This document shows positions 1 through 12,424 of a stretch of 64,000 bases of DNA, in pieces. Position 1 is the stretch's first letter. The number at the start of each line of letters is the position of its first letter. The notes beneath the pieces were generated by a model, which was not told the origin of the DNA, ran no database searches, and saw only the letters and a program-made list of their open reading frames with translations. The DNA comes from Rotaria sp. Silwood1. Lineage: Eukaryota > Rotifera > Eurotatoria > Philodinida > Philodinidae. Position numbers and translations under genes: made by a program. The stretch lies in NCBI GenBank assembly GCA_905250075.1, contig CAJNOP010000647.1, forward strand, positions 1 through 64,000, written 5' to 3'.

Positions 1-607
1 CGATTTTGTCCCGTGAGTGTTAAACATTAAACTATCTAACTTTTGTTTCACTAAAAAAACATTCATAACAATGCCTATTTAATTTGATCTTTTCTACTAT
101 CCAGTGTTAGTAAAACATAAACAAGATTAGTATTTAGACTATAAGAGACCTTTAGAAATGATTCCTACAAAAGCCATGTCTAACTAATATTGAATCATGT
201 TGGATGTTCATTAACAAATGTATGTATATTTAATAGCTTAATATTCTGTTTATGTCAGGTACACTGTTGATCAACAAGGTCACTATCAAAAAGCTCGAAA
301 AAGTTATCACTTCAATAATAATGAGGTAAGGGAGAGGTAGCTTCGTGCCCTTTAACATACTTCTTCTATTTTATTTTCTCAATAGGAAGTAACATATGGT
401 ATCGACTTTTCTGATTTTAATGAAGCCATCACACAAACAGATTTTATTCTTAACGATAATGGAAACAAGATCACAATGAAATTGATTGCCGGTTTTCTTG
501 GCATCGGACAGAATCCAAAAACGAATGCTCTTCGACCAATTCTTGGCTGGTTGACAGCTCTACCTTTAGCCAAGCCTCCGATAAGAAAAACTTGGGATGA
601 AATGTGA
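1..607 (+). CDS. DUF4419-like protein, C-terminal part (5' end outside window)
   Basis: Three exons are read: 1-12 (inferred from a GTGAGT donor and matching phase), 259-325 and 386-607, with GT-AG introns 13-258 and 326-385. The last two encode about 95 residues ending in a TGA stop at 605-607. The segment GFLGIGQNPKTNALRPILGW followed by a short tail resembles the C-terminal end of the DUF4419 family, in which a G-F-x-G-x-x-Q-x-x-x-T-x-A-L-x-P-x-x-G-W pattern recurs as I remember it. The family has no established function. The start and most of the protein lie upstream of the window. The exon structure is well supported by phase; the family name is tentative. Confidence 0.5.
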
Positions 608-2805
608 GAAACACTAATATACAAACAATATGATATAAAAAGATTTCTTTTAAAATAAACTAAATATCTATTACCATATTTAGATTTTTAAAGAGTTTTT
701 GCTCGAATTTTTCATGTCTATATTCTAAATCAATAATATTATGTCTAGTTATTGAACATGTCACATTCCAGATTGTGTCGTCAATTATTCCCAAAAAATT
801 CCTACTGAGAGTGTAGGACCCACACCCATGATGGTTTCTGAAATTCAAATATATTTGTCTGTTTCATTATTTTCATCAATGAATATGACCGAGATATTAG
901 TCAACTCGGAATTATTTATTATAACAACGAAGAAAACAAAGCATCATGACAGATGCAACTAGAAGAAAAAGTTACAAGTACATAATTCCTTCCTGATCAT
1001 TCTTGTATGTTTTCGTTCTCATTACTATCAATACGAAAAATCGAAAAATGTCGCCTCTGTTTAACCGTAGGAAGTATTTGAGGTTGATTGTGGGTGTGCT
1101 TCTCTTCTCTTTAGTCACATCCAACTTACAACCACACCCTTATTTGAGTAAACTTTGTACGAGTAGATTTACTTCATCATGCAATCATGTGTTAAATCAT
1201 TAAATTAAAGACAACAAATTATAGTCGATTATTTATAGTTTTAAATTTTAAGTTAATGACAAAACATGTTAAAGTTATCATAAGTTAATATTGCCAAAAG
1301 ATGTAGACTTTTAATTGAATTATAATGAAAGCGAAACGATTTCAAAAACTTGCTGAATTTTATTAGAATTTTTCGGTATTCAAATCAAACAATGATGAGA
1401 TTCTTTTTTGAGAATTATGACCTTTTCCGGTTTACTTGAGACATATTGTATTCTATTGAAAGATGAGTTTACGGCTGGAGTTGAATTCGATCTATCTGTT
1501 ATCAAAATGTTTTTTCATTTATTTTGTTGAATCAAATTTAGCATAATGCATTTCACATAGAACTAAAACTAAAATATGCTGTTAAAGTGTTATATTTTAA
1601 AACAATCTTACAATTGTTTAAACGAGTTTTTTCGAAATATGTAAATATTCATGTAATCAATATGTTTTAAATCTCATTTCTGACGAACTATTACTTCTGT
1701 TATTTCTTAGCTTTTTTATATTGATGATGAATACGGTGTATGAGAGCAATATTCGATTACAAGCGACATCAAGTCAACAAAACAGCATTTACTGTCGCAT
1801 AATTTATTTTAGAATGGTGGTTTATTATTAGAAGATAAACAAAATACTTCTATTTCTTGAACAGTAAAACATTGATAGACAACTAACGTAAGTGAAACGG
1901 AAAAAAAATGAATTCGGCATTTATTAACATGGCCGTATCCTCCAAATCGACTAGTGCCATTGACTGGTCAACAGAACCTCTGTTAAAAATACTTTTTTCC
2001 GAAGAACGAAGGAGGTCAGAAATTATTTTTCTGTACATTCAAAGCGTGCAATATGTCTCAGATACTACAAGTATCTTCTGTGATCGACATGACTTTATCG
2101 AACATCTGATTTTAAGAAAAATTCGAATGCATCATACCGCTAGATGCCAGTAGAGAAGTGCTTGAGAGAACAAAATGAACAGACCGATATCGATTGAACT
2201 ATTTTGCGATTCGAATTTGTGTATTGATGGATAATCTTCAATTTGTTTCGAGTATTCACATAAATCATGATTGTCGTGAATTGCATATATCTTTCAGGAA
2301 CATCTTTATATCTGAAAAATCGAATTTTAGCGATTGATACTATCAACTCTATTGTTTTGATAAGTTCACCAAAGATTGATGACCTCAATGGATCGGTATC
2401 TAATGCTATACTATAGATTCATGTCGATGTATGAATTTAGCAATAGGCCTTTTATGTTAGTTATTGCTGAAAGCGAATATTTAAAATACTTTCTATTAAT
2501 GAAAAAATTTTCTTTTTCTTTAATTTCCATTTAACAGAATGATTCGATATTTACAAAACCCCATTTGTCATTTATTGATTCATGGATTGTTTCAAGTTTT
2601 GTTGGATTCATTATTTCTTGAATTAATTTCACTAAGAATCCTTTCAAGAGATTCCGCTCATGTTAATGATCAAATTTTTACAAAAAATTGACTCGATTGA
2701 TCGATGTTCTACTGATTAGTATGTTCGAAATGTATAAATATCTCACCCCAATACCAGAATACAGGCTTTGCATTCGACACATGTGTAAATGATCCTGCCT
2801 ATTTA
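608..2805. other. Intergenic, no supported gene
   Basis: About 2.2 kb of AT-rich sequence between two convergent genes. Only short open frames occur (the longest about 80 codons near 1908-2153 and on the minus strand at 2140-2388), without recognisable motifs or plausible splice partners. I see no repeat or RNA gene. Confidence 0.5.
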
Positions 2806-3645
2806 TTATTGATCGTAAAAAGCAAAAGTACGCAGTTCAATACTTTTCTCTTGGACATTTGATGGAGAAGCATGTTCATTGATGAAAACTGTATGGAAGC
2901 AATATTGGGCGACGTCGGGCTTGGTATCGAAAATTTTTAAGACAAACATCTCGTCAGATTGCATCTGGCTCATGTAATACCACATATGTTCGTCCCGAGC
3001 ATGATGAGATATCGTATAACCCGATGCAGTAACAAAGGATCCTCGAATCTCGAGTGGATGAACATCATTTTTTGTGTCAATCGAGCTATAATCGCAAAGG
3101 GTTAATGGTTTCTTCGTTATGGTATTGACACCTAGTGGTCGCCATACGTTGATTATTTGGAATCGGTTTTGCATTAATTGCTTTGCCTTTTCTTTGCCGA
3201 ATGTCTGTTTGAGTTTCAACTGAGCCCAAACGGAATCGTAGTCGACATGTAGCCAAAGCAGAGGATTTCTATGGGTCTTATCACATTCATCTTCCGTGAG
3301 TAAGTGATTTCGTGATCGAAAGAAATGGTTGAAGATGAACACAGAAGACGCACCAAGTCATTTTTTGAAGATAGCAGCAAGCTCATCTTAGTAAGCTCGT
3401 TGTGTTTCGCTTGCTTCATCGAATTCGTCTTGGACTTGACCTTCGTACTTGAGCACCTCAAAAGCATTTGTGTCGAGATCGAACATGTTCTCTTTGCCCC
3501 GCAAATCATGGATGATGGTATGACAAGGTACCCGTGCAAAATTTGTGCTAACACAGGATAATATTGTACCTACGTCGATTCATGGACTAGAGCTGTCTGT
3601 TGTGTGAGTAAAAAAATTGATGTCTGCAGTAACATCGCCATCCAT
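2806..3645 (-). pseudogene. CmcJ/AsaB-like oxidoreductase pseudogene, three in-frame stops
   Basis: Read on the minus strand in one frame from ATG at 3645-3643 to TAA at 2808-2806, this gives about 279 codons, the usual length of the CmcJ/AsaB family. That family comprises fungal and bacterial hydroxylase/desaturase-like enzymes, related to the cephamycin 7-alpha-methoxylation protein CmcJ. Recognisable landmarks in order are VTADINF near the start, HDLRGKENMFDLDTNAFEVL, SSVFIFNH, HVDYD, RFQIINVWRPLG, a W-Y-Y segment and SIELRTFAFYD at the end. Three stops interrupt the frame: TGA at 3582-3580, TAA at 3390-3388 and TGA at 3360-3358. There is no indel and no splice-like sequence around them. 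The last stretch (3342 to 2806) is open for 178 codons but lacks an ATG at its head. The family's distribution suggests old horizontal acquisition. Family call firm; pseudogene status likely, barring sequencing error. Confidence 0.8.
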
Positions 3646-6600
3646 TATGATCTTGGAGTAATTTACGCAAGCAGAAAAAAGTATACAAAGTGATAGAAAT
3701 AACGTGAATGAGATAGTGATTCGAGATAAACTACATAAACTTCATCTGTCGTCATCAACAAGGGATGAGAAGTCATTGAATCAATAGCAAACGATACACT
3801 ACTTGGCGGCACCACTTGTCTTGCTACTTTTTCGCAGTATGAAATAAATTTCGAACATTATTGTGCACAGACTAAAAGATTTTGCCAGTGTTCATTTTTA
3901 TACGCTCGACTCTTATTTTCGCGATCGAAAGTGGCAAGCGGCAATAAGTATGTCGCAATGGCTACAGTCAACCAATAAAATATGTATCAATGAAATTAAC
4001 TAACTACGTGTGTTAAGAGGAAGCATAGGTAATATGCAACTCTATACATATTTTCGAAATTGATCTTATCCTTTTTTGCGTGATTGAAGTCATGGCATTG
4101 TAAATACGTTTGCCTAATATGAAAATATCAAATAATGAAAATATCTGATATAGACTATTATTCTTGGAGAAAATTTCTTTCTGGTTTTTGTTTTTTATCT
4201 ATTCAGCTACCTTATTGAAGTGCAAGATTTCTATACCATACTAGCAACTATGAAAATAATTACTTACACCTTGCATATGATTTATCAATTGTTACAAATT
4301 TATGAACCTCAACAAGACTAAAGTCGTATCATAGATATTAACAAGCGGAACCTTGAACAATTTTCTAAGTAGAATATTTCACTTGCCGATAGATTCATTT
4401 ACAAGCAATTCTTCAACTCAACACGCTCAGTTTACTAGAGTAAAAGTGTTTATTATTTGTGACTTACAAAATCATTGTTAAGAGGAACACCAGAAAATGA
4501 ATAAAATGACAGTCGGTGTTGAATGATAACCTTTCGTGGTGAAGTTCTTAGAAAGATTCTATGAGAGGACCATCTGATTACATCAGGATCAGTCAGAGAA
4601 AAAAAATCTTGATTCTTGATTTATTTTTCTAAAATATCATCCTTAGCTCATCGATTGTTGCCTGAGTTATGCTAGTCTAAGTTCCGATTATATAAAAAAC
4701 ATGATGAAAGATCATTGCGAGTGAGAAGTTCAAATTCATATTCCGACTCGAATTGTTAATGTGTTTTTATTATGAATGCTTGATTTTTTAAATATTTTCT
4801 ATATTTTTGGATAACTGAACATAGCAAATGAAATGGTTCAAATAAACTTATTGTGTTGATCGAGAGAAAAACAGTTTACTATTCCAATAGTTTATTTGAG
4901 ATCTTTCAAGAAATGGGTCATTTTCCAGCTAAATTCTATGGAAAAACTTCACAGATTTGTGCCATGAAGAAGACCATTGATTATAGACTTGTCAACAGCT
5001 CTCTATTGTCTTCGTGAGCGCATATCTAAGATGACGAGTTGAGTCAAAAAAAAAGCTATGCGACTCTGGAAAACAATCCACTTTGATTTCTCGGAAAAAA
5101 TAAGAACAACATTGAGTCCGCAATTCCTCTGAAATAGTTTGATTGTTCTTTCTTATGTTGACTGTGTGGCTAGAGAGATTGAATGCTGATTTTTTTCTTT
5201 TGATCGCGACATTGGAAGGGAGTATAAAACAGAATAAAAAAGAACAGAAAAAGAAAGGTTTGCAACGAATCTCGTCGCTGCCATATAAATAGAAAATGCC
5301 ATTAAACGTTGAAGTTACTTCGAAATCTATCCTTATATAAAGACAAAATTAACTCTCTTTACGGGACAAATGACACTTCAATTTGAAAACCATACTGAAG
5401 CGATGAAATTTCCATGTACTAAGCACTTGAGACGTTTTAAATTTAAACAGATGACTCTAGAAACAACTCATTTTTCTAGTTAAAGAAAAACTTAAGGTTC
5501 GCTGCGTTTCATTACCAAAAAACAATGAAGGAAAGCATAACCTTCCAATCTTCTCTCTGTTTTAAAATAGTAGTAAATGAATTGAATGTTCATCTCTTAT
5601 AGCTGCTAACTTATCTCATCACTTCTTGCAACTGATTCTCTAAGATACTATCTTTTAAAGCAGCAGCTGGATTCCAAACAACAATTCAATTTGTTTGGTT
5701 GACGGTCGACTAACATGCTACAAGTTGACCTCTGAAATATTTAGACAAAAAAGACGCAATTAATCGTACCCAAGTAAAGTTTTTATGCAGATATTGGCAT
5801 CGTCTGCATCAATTTCTCATATACATTTTTCATCATAACAAGAAGAAATGACATTTATCAGTGAAAAATCATTCTTATTTTAATTCAAAATGACTTGAAA
5901 ATTCACTTTACTCTTATGCCATATTTAAAAACGTTTTTATCTTGAACACAGCTGCACAGATTATAAAATAGCACAATTACTCTAGATTAATCAACAAAAT
6001 AATCAGACTAAAATCAACTTCTCTTTTATAGAATTCTACATCACAGAAAAAAATATAATTTTTTTTTACACAGAGTGTCTCAAAAGTCATAAATATTTAA
6101 TAAACATAAATAACTTTGCAATTGATCAAGCTTAATCCAAACTTGGCTTTTATTTGAAATAGGAGACTAACAAGCTTTCATGCATAAAAACTAATTTTAG
6201 CAACAGTATAGAAACTGTAACAATATTGGACTCTTTCATGAGTTCACATTCAGACTATGCTTCTTTAAATGATGTAGTCCTACTGTTAAGACGTTCTCAA
6301 ACGGCTAGGTTAATTTTTTTGATAATTTCAACCGCATTATTATACATAGAAGCAAAAAAGAGCGTGTATTGAGTATTGATTGGAAGCGGACATACGTCAA
6401 ATATTTGTGTGAAATCAATTCTCGGTCTTTTTAGAAGCTTTTATGACAAAAAATTCTTCTGTGTAATGTTACCAAGTGTTTTGTTGAAATCTCGTTGAAT
6501 CAGAGTGTTTCTATAATGATCTGTGGATTTTTTCCTCATGCAACATCCTAACTTAGAATAATAAACTCCGCATTATTGAGTTCAAACGTGAAAACCTTCA

Positions 6601-6766
6601 AGAATGATTGATTCCATTGAGTGAACAGTTTTTCTAGTTTCCCATATATATTAAATTAAGCTAAATAATTATGGCATAAATGTTTACGAAAAAGCAGGTT
6701 CAACACACAAAAAAGTACTCATCGTACATAAATAAAGTTATTGAAAAAATTCTCCACGATAACATA
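3646..6766. other. Intergenic, no supported gene
   Basis: About 3.1 kb of AT-rich sequence without an open frame above about 60 codons and without a recognisable repeat, RNA gene or element end. It contains only short A/T runs. Confidence 0.5.
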
Positions 6767-8314
6767 CTAACTATGGCGTTGTTTAATGCGTGCAAACAGA
6801 CCATATTTGGCTTTGATGGTTACACCTTTCATTTCTGGTGTAATGTGTTGGTCTGGTAATAATATGAACTCACAACGTTGTACGAACATGGCAAGAATGA
6901 TTTTCGCTTCAAGTATTGCGAAATTTTGTCCGATACAATTGCGTGAACCTGCAGCAAATGGAAGAAAGGCAAACGGATGAGGAAGTTTCGGTTTCAGACC
7001 GGATACCGAATCACGCATCCATCGTGTATAGTCAAATTCAAGAGGACGTGGCCAATATTCTTCACGTCGATGAAGAGCATAATTGTGTACCAAAATCATG
7101 GCTCCAACGGGCACGTGCATTTCAAGTTTTCCATCTGAACTGACAAGTGTATGCTCTTTTATACATTCCCGAGCAAAAAATGGTGCTGGTGGATAAAGAC
7201 GAAGAGTTTCATAGATAACAGCCTCAATCACTGGAAGATCAGCCAAATGCTCAAAATCAGGCATAGTTCCATTTGGTAAAACACGATCGACCTCTTCACG
7301 GCATGCATGCAAAACTTGTTCATGAGTCATCAAAACATAGAAGGTCCAAGCCATCAAAGTTGCTGTTGTTTCATGTCCCGCCAAGACGAAAGTCAATGCT
7401 TCTTCTCTTATTTGTTGATCACTAAAACCCTTATGATTTTCATCGACTGCCGATAAAAGTAGATCGAGAATATCTTCGCCAGAACATAAACTCTTTGACT
7501 TTCCATTTCGTCTATCAGTAATGGCTTGATCGACGAATTCATTCAGTTTCTTCGCTGCTTCATCGATAGTTTTTTTACCCCAAAATGGCAAATCAGCGAG
7601 AAATTGAACGAGGCCAATCAATCGAAGTGCTCGATATTCGATTACATCTTTGGCATTATTAAATGATTGACAAATAATCTCTTTAGCATGTGGTATCGTC
7701 TCAAGACCTTGGCCAAAGGCGCTCGATGCGATAATTGAAAGAGTCAAAGCACTAAATTGAGTTTCAACATCGATTCGATCTGATACTGACGACATACTTA
7801 GAATAGAATCGATCGCTTTTGCCGTTTCATTCACCATAATTGGTACCATAGATCGAAGATTAAGAAAATGAAAAGCTGGATTGAGCATTTTTCGTGCACG
7901 ATGATGTTCTTCGCCTTCGCTAATGAGAAGATTATGAACACCCGCAAGAGGTTTGACTATGAGTGTTAGATCATTTGGTTTTCGATAATTCTCACACTTT
8001 GAACGGCCTAAGAAGTCAGCGATCAGATCAGGCTCAAGTAGAACTAAACGTATTAATGGGCCAACACCTACCAGATAGCGATACCCGTGTTTGTGTGCAA
8101 GATCATTGAAATAATCAACTCCTTTGCCCATCTTACTAGCACGAAGCATGTTAGGCAATTGACCGATAACCGGAATAAACGGTTCACCAGGAATACCTTG
8201 GACTTTAAATATATCGTAGACATGTTTTTGAGGACGAACCAGGGTAATGTAAATCAATGCAACACAAGCCAAGAGAAATCCAATGATAATGTAGACCACG
8301 AGAAGCAATGCCAT
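6767..8314 (-). CDS. Cytochrome P450 monooxygenase, microsomal type
   Basis: An intronless 515-residue protein, normal length for a eukaryotic microsomal P450. It would use NADPH-P450 reductase electrons and molecular oxygen to hydroxylate a small hydrophobic substrate at the ER membrane. Visible features: N-terminal membrane anchor (about residues 2-26), IPGEPFIPVIGQLP proline-rich hinge (41-54), I-helix oxygen-binding motif AGHETT (312-317), ExxR pair E369/R372, and heme loop FAAGSRNCIG with ligand C460. All canonical residues are present, so it is probably active. The ATG at 8314 gives the expected anchor directly. The family looks like clan CYP3/CYP4 of animals, but I cannot assign a subfamily or substrate. 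Its neighbours are non-coding, so context says nothing about its pathway. Confidence 0.95.
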   Translation of the reverse strand: MALLLVVYIIIGFLLACVALIYITLVRPQKHVYDIFKVQGIPGEPFIPVIGQLPNMLRASKMGKGVDYFNDLAHKHGYRYLVGVGPLIRLVLLEPDLIADFLGRSKCENYRKPNDLTLIVKPLAGVHNLLISEGEEHHRARKMLNPAFHFLNLRSMVPIMVNETAKAIDSILSMSSVSDRIDVETQFSALTLSIIASSAFGQGLETIPHAKEIICQSFNNAKDVIEYRALRLIGLVQFLADLPFWGKKTIDEAAKKLNEFVDQAITDRRNGKSKSLCSGEDILDLLLSAVDENHKGFSDQQIREEALTFVLAGHETTATLMAWTFYVLMTHEQVLHACREEVDRVLPNGTMPDFEHLADLPVIEAVIYETLRLYPPAPFFARECIKEHTLVSSDGKLEMHVPVGAMILVHNYALHRREEYWPRPLEFDYTRWMRDSVSGLKPKLPHPFAFLPFAAGSRNCIGQNFAILEAKIILAMFVQRCEFILLPDQHITPEMKGVTIKAKYGLFARIKQRHS

Positions 8315-8976
8315 GTGTTTGGTATCAACGTCTAAATCAGAAGTGACATGTGTAATATAATTTCGAGTTTTTGTCTAGTTACAGAAACTATTATTAGGAA
8401 GCTATGCATTCCTCCAAAGACTAGGTCTCCATCACCCAGAGAAATAAAGTAACATATCTAGCTAATAGTTCATCCGACCAAAAAACATGCATATCTGCTA
8501 CTTGTCGACTAAAACTCGAGATTCAAATAATGTCATATGAAATGCTTAAAAAGAACAAGAAAGATAATGTTCATGCAAATAATGAGTTAAGCTGTCCTTG
8601 TGCCAATGCGTTTTCTTGTAGTTTTATCCTGAAGACAGTGTTTTTATGTACTTCGAGTTTTGTCACTTGGCGCTTCGCAAAGAAGTATTGCCTAGAAGTT
8701 TTTGATTTGCTCATCACACAGAAGCAAAAAAAAAGAAAAAAGAATGCAGTGAAAAAGTGAAGGTACATCACTTAGTTCAAAATAGTTAAGATAATTTCTA
8801 TCAAACTTGGAACTTCCAGATAAATTAAAATGACGATTCTTTTATGACCTATCCGAATATGAGAGGATCTTCTAGGATATTTTTTGCCATAAACTATGGA
8901 AAACTGTCCACACCCTACAGTTTTGCACGAAATAGTGTGATTGTCGCAAAAAATAATAATATGCAGAGTTCCAATT
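8315..8976. other. Intergenic upstream of the P450 gene
   Basis: This stretch must contain the P450 promoter, on the minus strand upstream of 8314. I see no clear TATA box. Short open frames on both strands here are compositional, being A- and T-run rich. Confidence 0.4.
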
Positions 8977-8984
8977 AGTAAAAT

Positions 8985-9502
8985 CAGAGATGGAACCGGT
9001 ACCGGTAACCGGCCGGTCCAAACCGGTCTAAACCGGCATAAACCAGTCTGACCGATCGAAATCGCGTTAAACCGGTCTATATTTTTCACTTTCCCGCTCT
9101 ATGACGGTAATCATATGAAAAAAACAACTGGCACCAAGATTAGTTCCACTAATCACATAGGAATTTATTTTAAAAAAATTTTCAAAATACCTATCAGTGA
9201 GACTATTGTTATCAACGGGAAAACATTATGTCAGTATGCGTGAAAGTACGAAGTTAGCCCTAAAGAGAGTTCACTATGAAGCAAGGCTTCATTTCAAGCC
9301 TTAGCCTGTTGTCTATAGATCGATATTTTGTCGGTAGGTCGGTTTTTCTTTTATAAACTGACGTACCATCAGCATCTTGTTGAGTACCGGTAGGCTGGTT
9401 TTGCCCGGTAGACCGGTTTTACCGATAGACCCGCAGATCCGACCCGGTCTTATTGTTTTGGACCGGTACCGGTCTGAAAAAACTAGACCGGTTTCATCTC
9501 TG
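8985..9502. mobile_element. Non-autonomous hAT-like fold-back element with 8-bp target duplication
   Basis: A 518-bp element begins CAGAGATGGAACCGGT (8985-9000) and ends ACCGGTTTCATCTCTG (9487-9502), an inverted repeat with one mismatch in the 16 outer bases. It is flanked by identical 8-bp direct repeats AGTAAAAT at 8977-8984 and 9503-9510. The CAG start and 8-bp duplication are characteristic of hAT-superfamily transposons. The interior has no transposase; both subterminal parts are rich in ACCGGT/CCGGT motifs, on the left mostly as AAACCGG and on the right as its complement, possibly transposase-binding repeats. Boundaries are exact. Confidence 0.9.
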
Positions 9503-9510
9503 AGTAAAAT

Positions 9511-12424
9511 AATGACATAAAATTACAAAAATTCTGGTTCAATTGAATATGACAAGAAAACGTTGAAGAACAAACACTAAGAAACTCTATCAATCGGTGA
9601 TAATTTTACTGAATTTTATTTTCATTATCCAACACAATGACTTTACTTCAGGGTGCATGAAAAATAGTGATAGGAAAAAATGTTAATTACTGTGAATGAA
9701 ATCTTTAATGAATAAAATATTCGCATATTCCTTCGTAGCAAATGCTTTGATGATGCGCGTAGTCATTTTTGCTCCTTTGGTACCAGTCAGAAAAAAAGCG
9801 ACTAAAAGCTTATCTTGTGATTTGGATTGAATATACAATTGTACATCTTTTGAAAATAGAATTCATGTTTTAATTACTTCATTAAGCTGAGCTTCACGCA
9901 AAACGAAAATGTCGCAATTATTTTGGGTCAGCTGATAGTACGCATATGATGAAATATGTGAGTTTGTAAATTGAAAATATATTCATCTCTTCAGTCTCTA
10001 TTCATCGTGAAGGTTAAATGGTAAATAAACAGGGACCTGGACTGTTTAAAAACATGAGAATTCATGTGCAATGCTTACCCTAATTTTTCTTTGCGATATA
10101 TCAAAATGTATTGTTATAGGTTTTACTATGTTTTTATTTATTTATTTATTGAAAACAACAACTTAATATATAGTAACAGCGATGGTGACGATGAAGATGG
10201 TAAAGTTTTTCAAGAGGAGAAAGCATCAACAATAATCAAGAATGGAAGATGGAGGAAAAACATCAGAGAGAATGGAAAGTGGAAAGATTAGCGTCATCAA
10301 GTGACATCTATTGATATTAACAAAACCGCCTCTCTTGTCCGTAGTCAAACTATAGACATAATAATGAGAAATATGAATTTTCACAAACTATTATTCTTGA
10401 AAATGTCCTGATAAATTATTCAATGTTTTCTCGATTTTTTATTGAGAAATTTCATACTAATTGATTGTAGGTGTCTGCAATAATAGTTTCTTATAATAAT
10501 AGGAAAGCCATTAACTGTCAACATGAATTTGTAATATTATCGTTGTTCTTGTAAGTTAAAGATAATCCAAGTCGCTATATTTTACGATACATCGCTTGAG
10601 TGAAGTACTAGTAGCAAGATGCATGCATTAATGTATTAAATTATAAGATAAAAAAAGCCCAAACATATGCCCAACCCAAAACAAATATAGAAAAAGCCTA
10701 GTTTAGCTTCAATGACATCCATTCAAACTGGTTCAAAATCAGTCATAATGATTTTCGATGCACAGTCAAATTTTATTTGCACAGCTATTGACTTTAACTC
10801 AGTGACCAAAAACTGCTATGTACTTTTGCATCTACTTGATAACAAGCTAAAATCACAGGGAAACGCTAAACAAAAAAATAATTAGACTCATATAGATAAT
10901 TACGAGCAAAACTAATTACCTATCCTGCTCATATTTGATCAAAAATGTTTTGACAAGTCGAGAATGTTCTATCCATGAATATAATTTCTATTTTAAAGAG
11001 CATTTTTAATTGTTCATATGAGACAAATAAAAGCATTCGTTGTCGTCTTGTAATCATCTTATCAACAATCAACAAATCATCGTTTTGCAATATTCTTTTG
11101 TATTGACCTGGAATATCAAATAGTTGTATTCTTAGAACGTGTCTTGGATTTCATCATTACTTTCTCCTTCATTAGTCATTTCGTTGTATTCATCATAGAA
11201 TTCAAGAATTTGACAGGTATGAAACTCACTGAAATAACTAACTATGAAAGCTTTTAGAACTGCAAATAATTGCTGCCAAGCAAAAGATTTATTAGCACTT
11301 GTTACAGAATTTGCGAAGCTAAATCTACTTTAGCCAAAATGGAGATGTTTGCGATATTCGATAAATTCATTGTTTTAGTTCGATAAACTATTTTTTAAAG
11401 TAATAATTACTTGTGGTACACTGTAAGAGAGGGTATAGGTTTGGATGTGACTTTCGGCGAAACAAATAAGAACATCCATACGTTACATCTACATCCACCT
11501 CCGACGCTTTCATATTCAATCATCGTAAAAGCTTTTGAATACACATAGGTTACTTGTTCATAAGGGAAAATAAGCATTAAAACTTATTTTGATTCGCATT
11601 AAGTACTAGTTGATCCTTCATCGGAACATTTACTTATGGTAATAAATTTTCAAATGCTTATATTATAATGCATGTAAGCCAATATCATGACTATCTTAAT
11701 ATTTAAATTTCTTTATGTGAACTGATCTTTTTGGCGGGTTGAGTTTTTACTATTTAAAAGAAAAGGAACGACTATGTCCGTTTAAATATATTAGTCTCCG
11801 AGTTTTGACAACGATTCGTCTGAAAATTCTGTATTTCGATAGGATCAGTACAGTAGAAACAAATGTCGGACAGCTTCTTTCCATAGTTCGACTTGAACGA
11901 AAACGTAGTTTCTCACTCTGTCAAATCAATATTCAGTTATACCTTTGAAGCAAATTTAAAATTTCAATCAAAATGTTGCTATATTCAAGATCACGGAAGA
12001 ATTTTTCAATGCTGGAATCAATATGCTTCCAATAGATAGACAGAAAATTAAATACTATAATTGATCAATATTAACTGATGTGGTACACTGTTAGAAAGAA
12101 AATGTACTCTGTTCAGATTTGCTTCATCGTTTCGAATGCCATCAATCAGCTCAAAGATGTAAAACATAAACGATCGAATCAGAATATTGATATATTATGA
12201 AGAAAATCATGATAATTTCAATTGTTTCTTTACATTTATTTTCATCTCAATATATAGAAGAGTAAACAGAGCAACAAGTATAACATCTATTGAAGTGCAA
12301 TGTTTGAGGAACAGTACGTAAGTACAAGAAGAGAGGAAGATAGTCAGCTGACCAAAGTTTTAATTAAAGCGAAGACACGATAAAACCCCATAATCGAAAA
12401 AATCAGTTACACAGTGTGTCGAGT
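9511..12424. other. Intergenic, no supported gene
   Basis: About 2.9 kb of AT-rich sequence. Open frames of 69-75 codons at 10064-10291 and 11739-11948 have no motif and low-complexity composition. No element ends or RNA genes were recognised. Confidence 0.45.

Noticed and set aside
2806-3342. A stand-alone 178-codon gene starting at GTG
   Set aside because: The same frame continues upstream through recognisable family sequence to an ATG at 3645, so it is the 3' part of a longer pseudogene.
8571-9089. Minus-strand open frames of 66 and 105 codons
   Set aside because: One is a phenylalanine-rich translation of A runs; the other runs into the hAT-like element. Neither has a motif.
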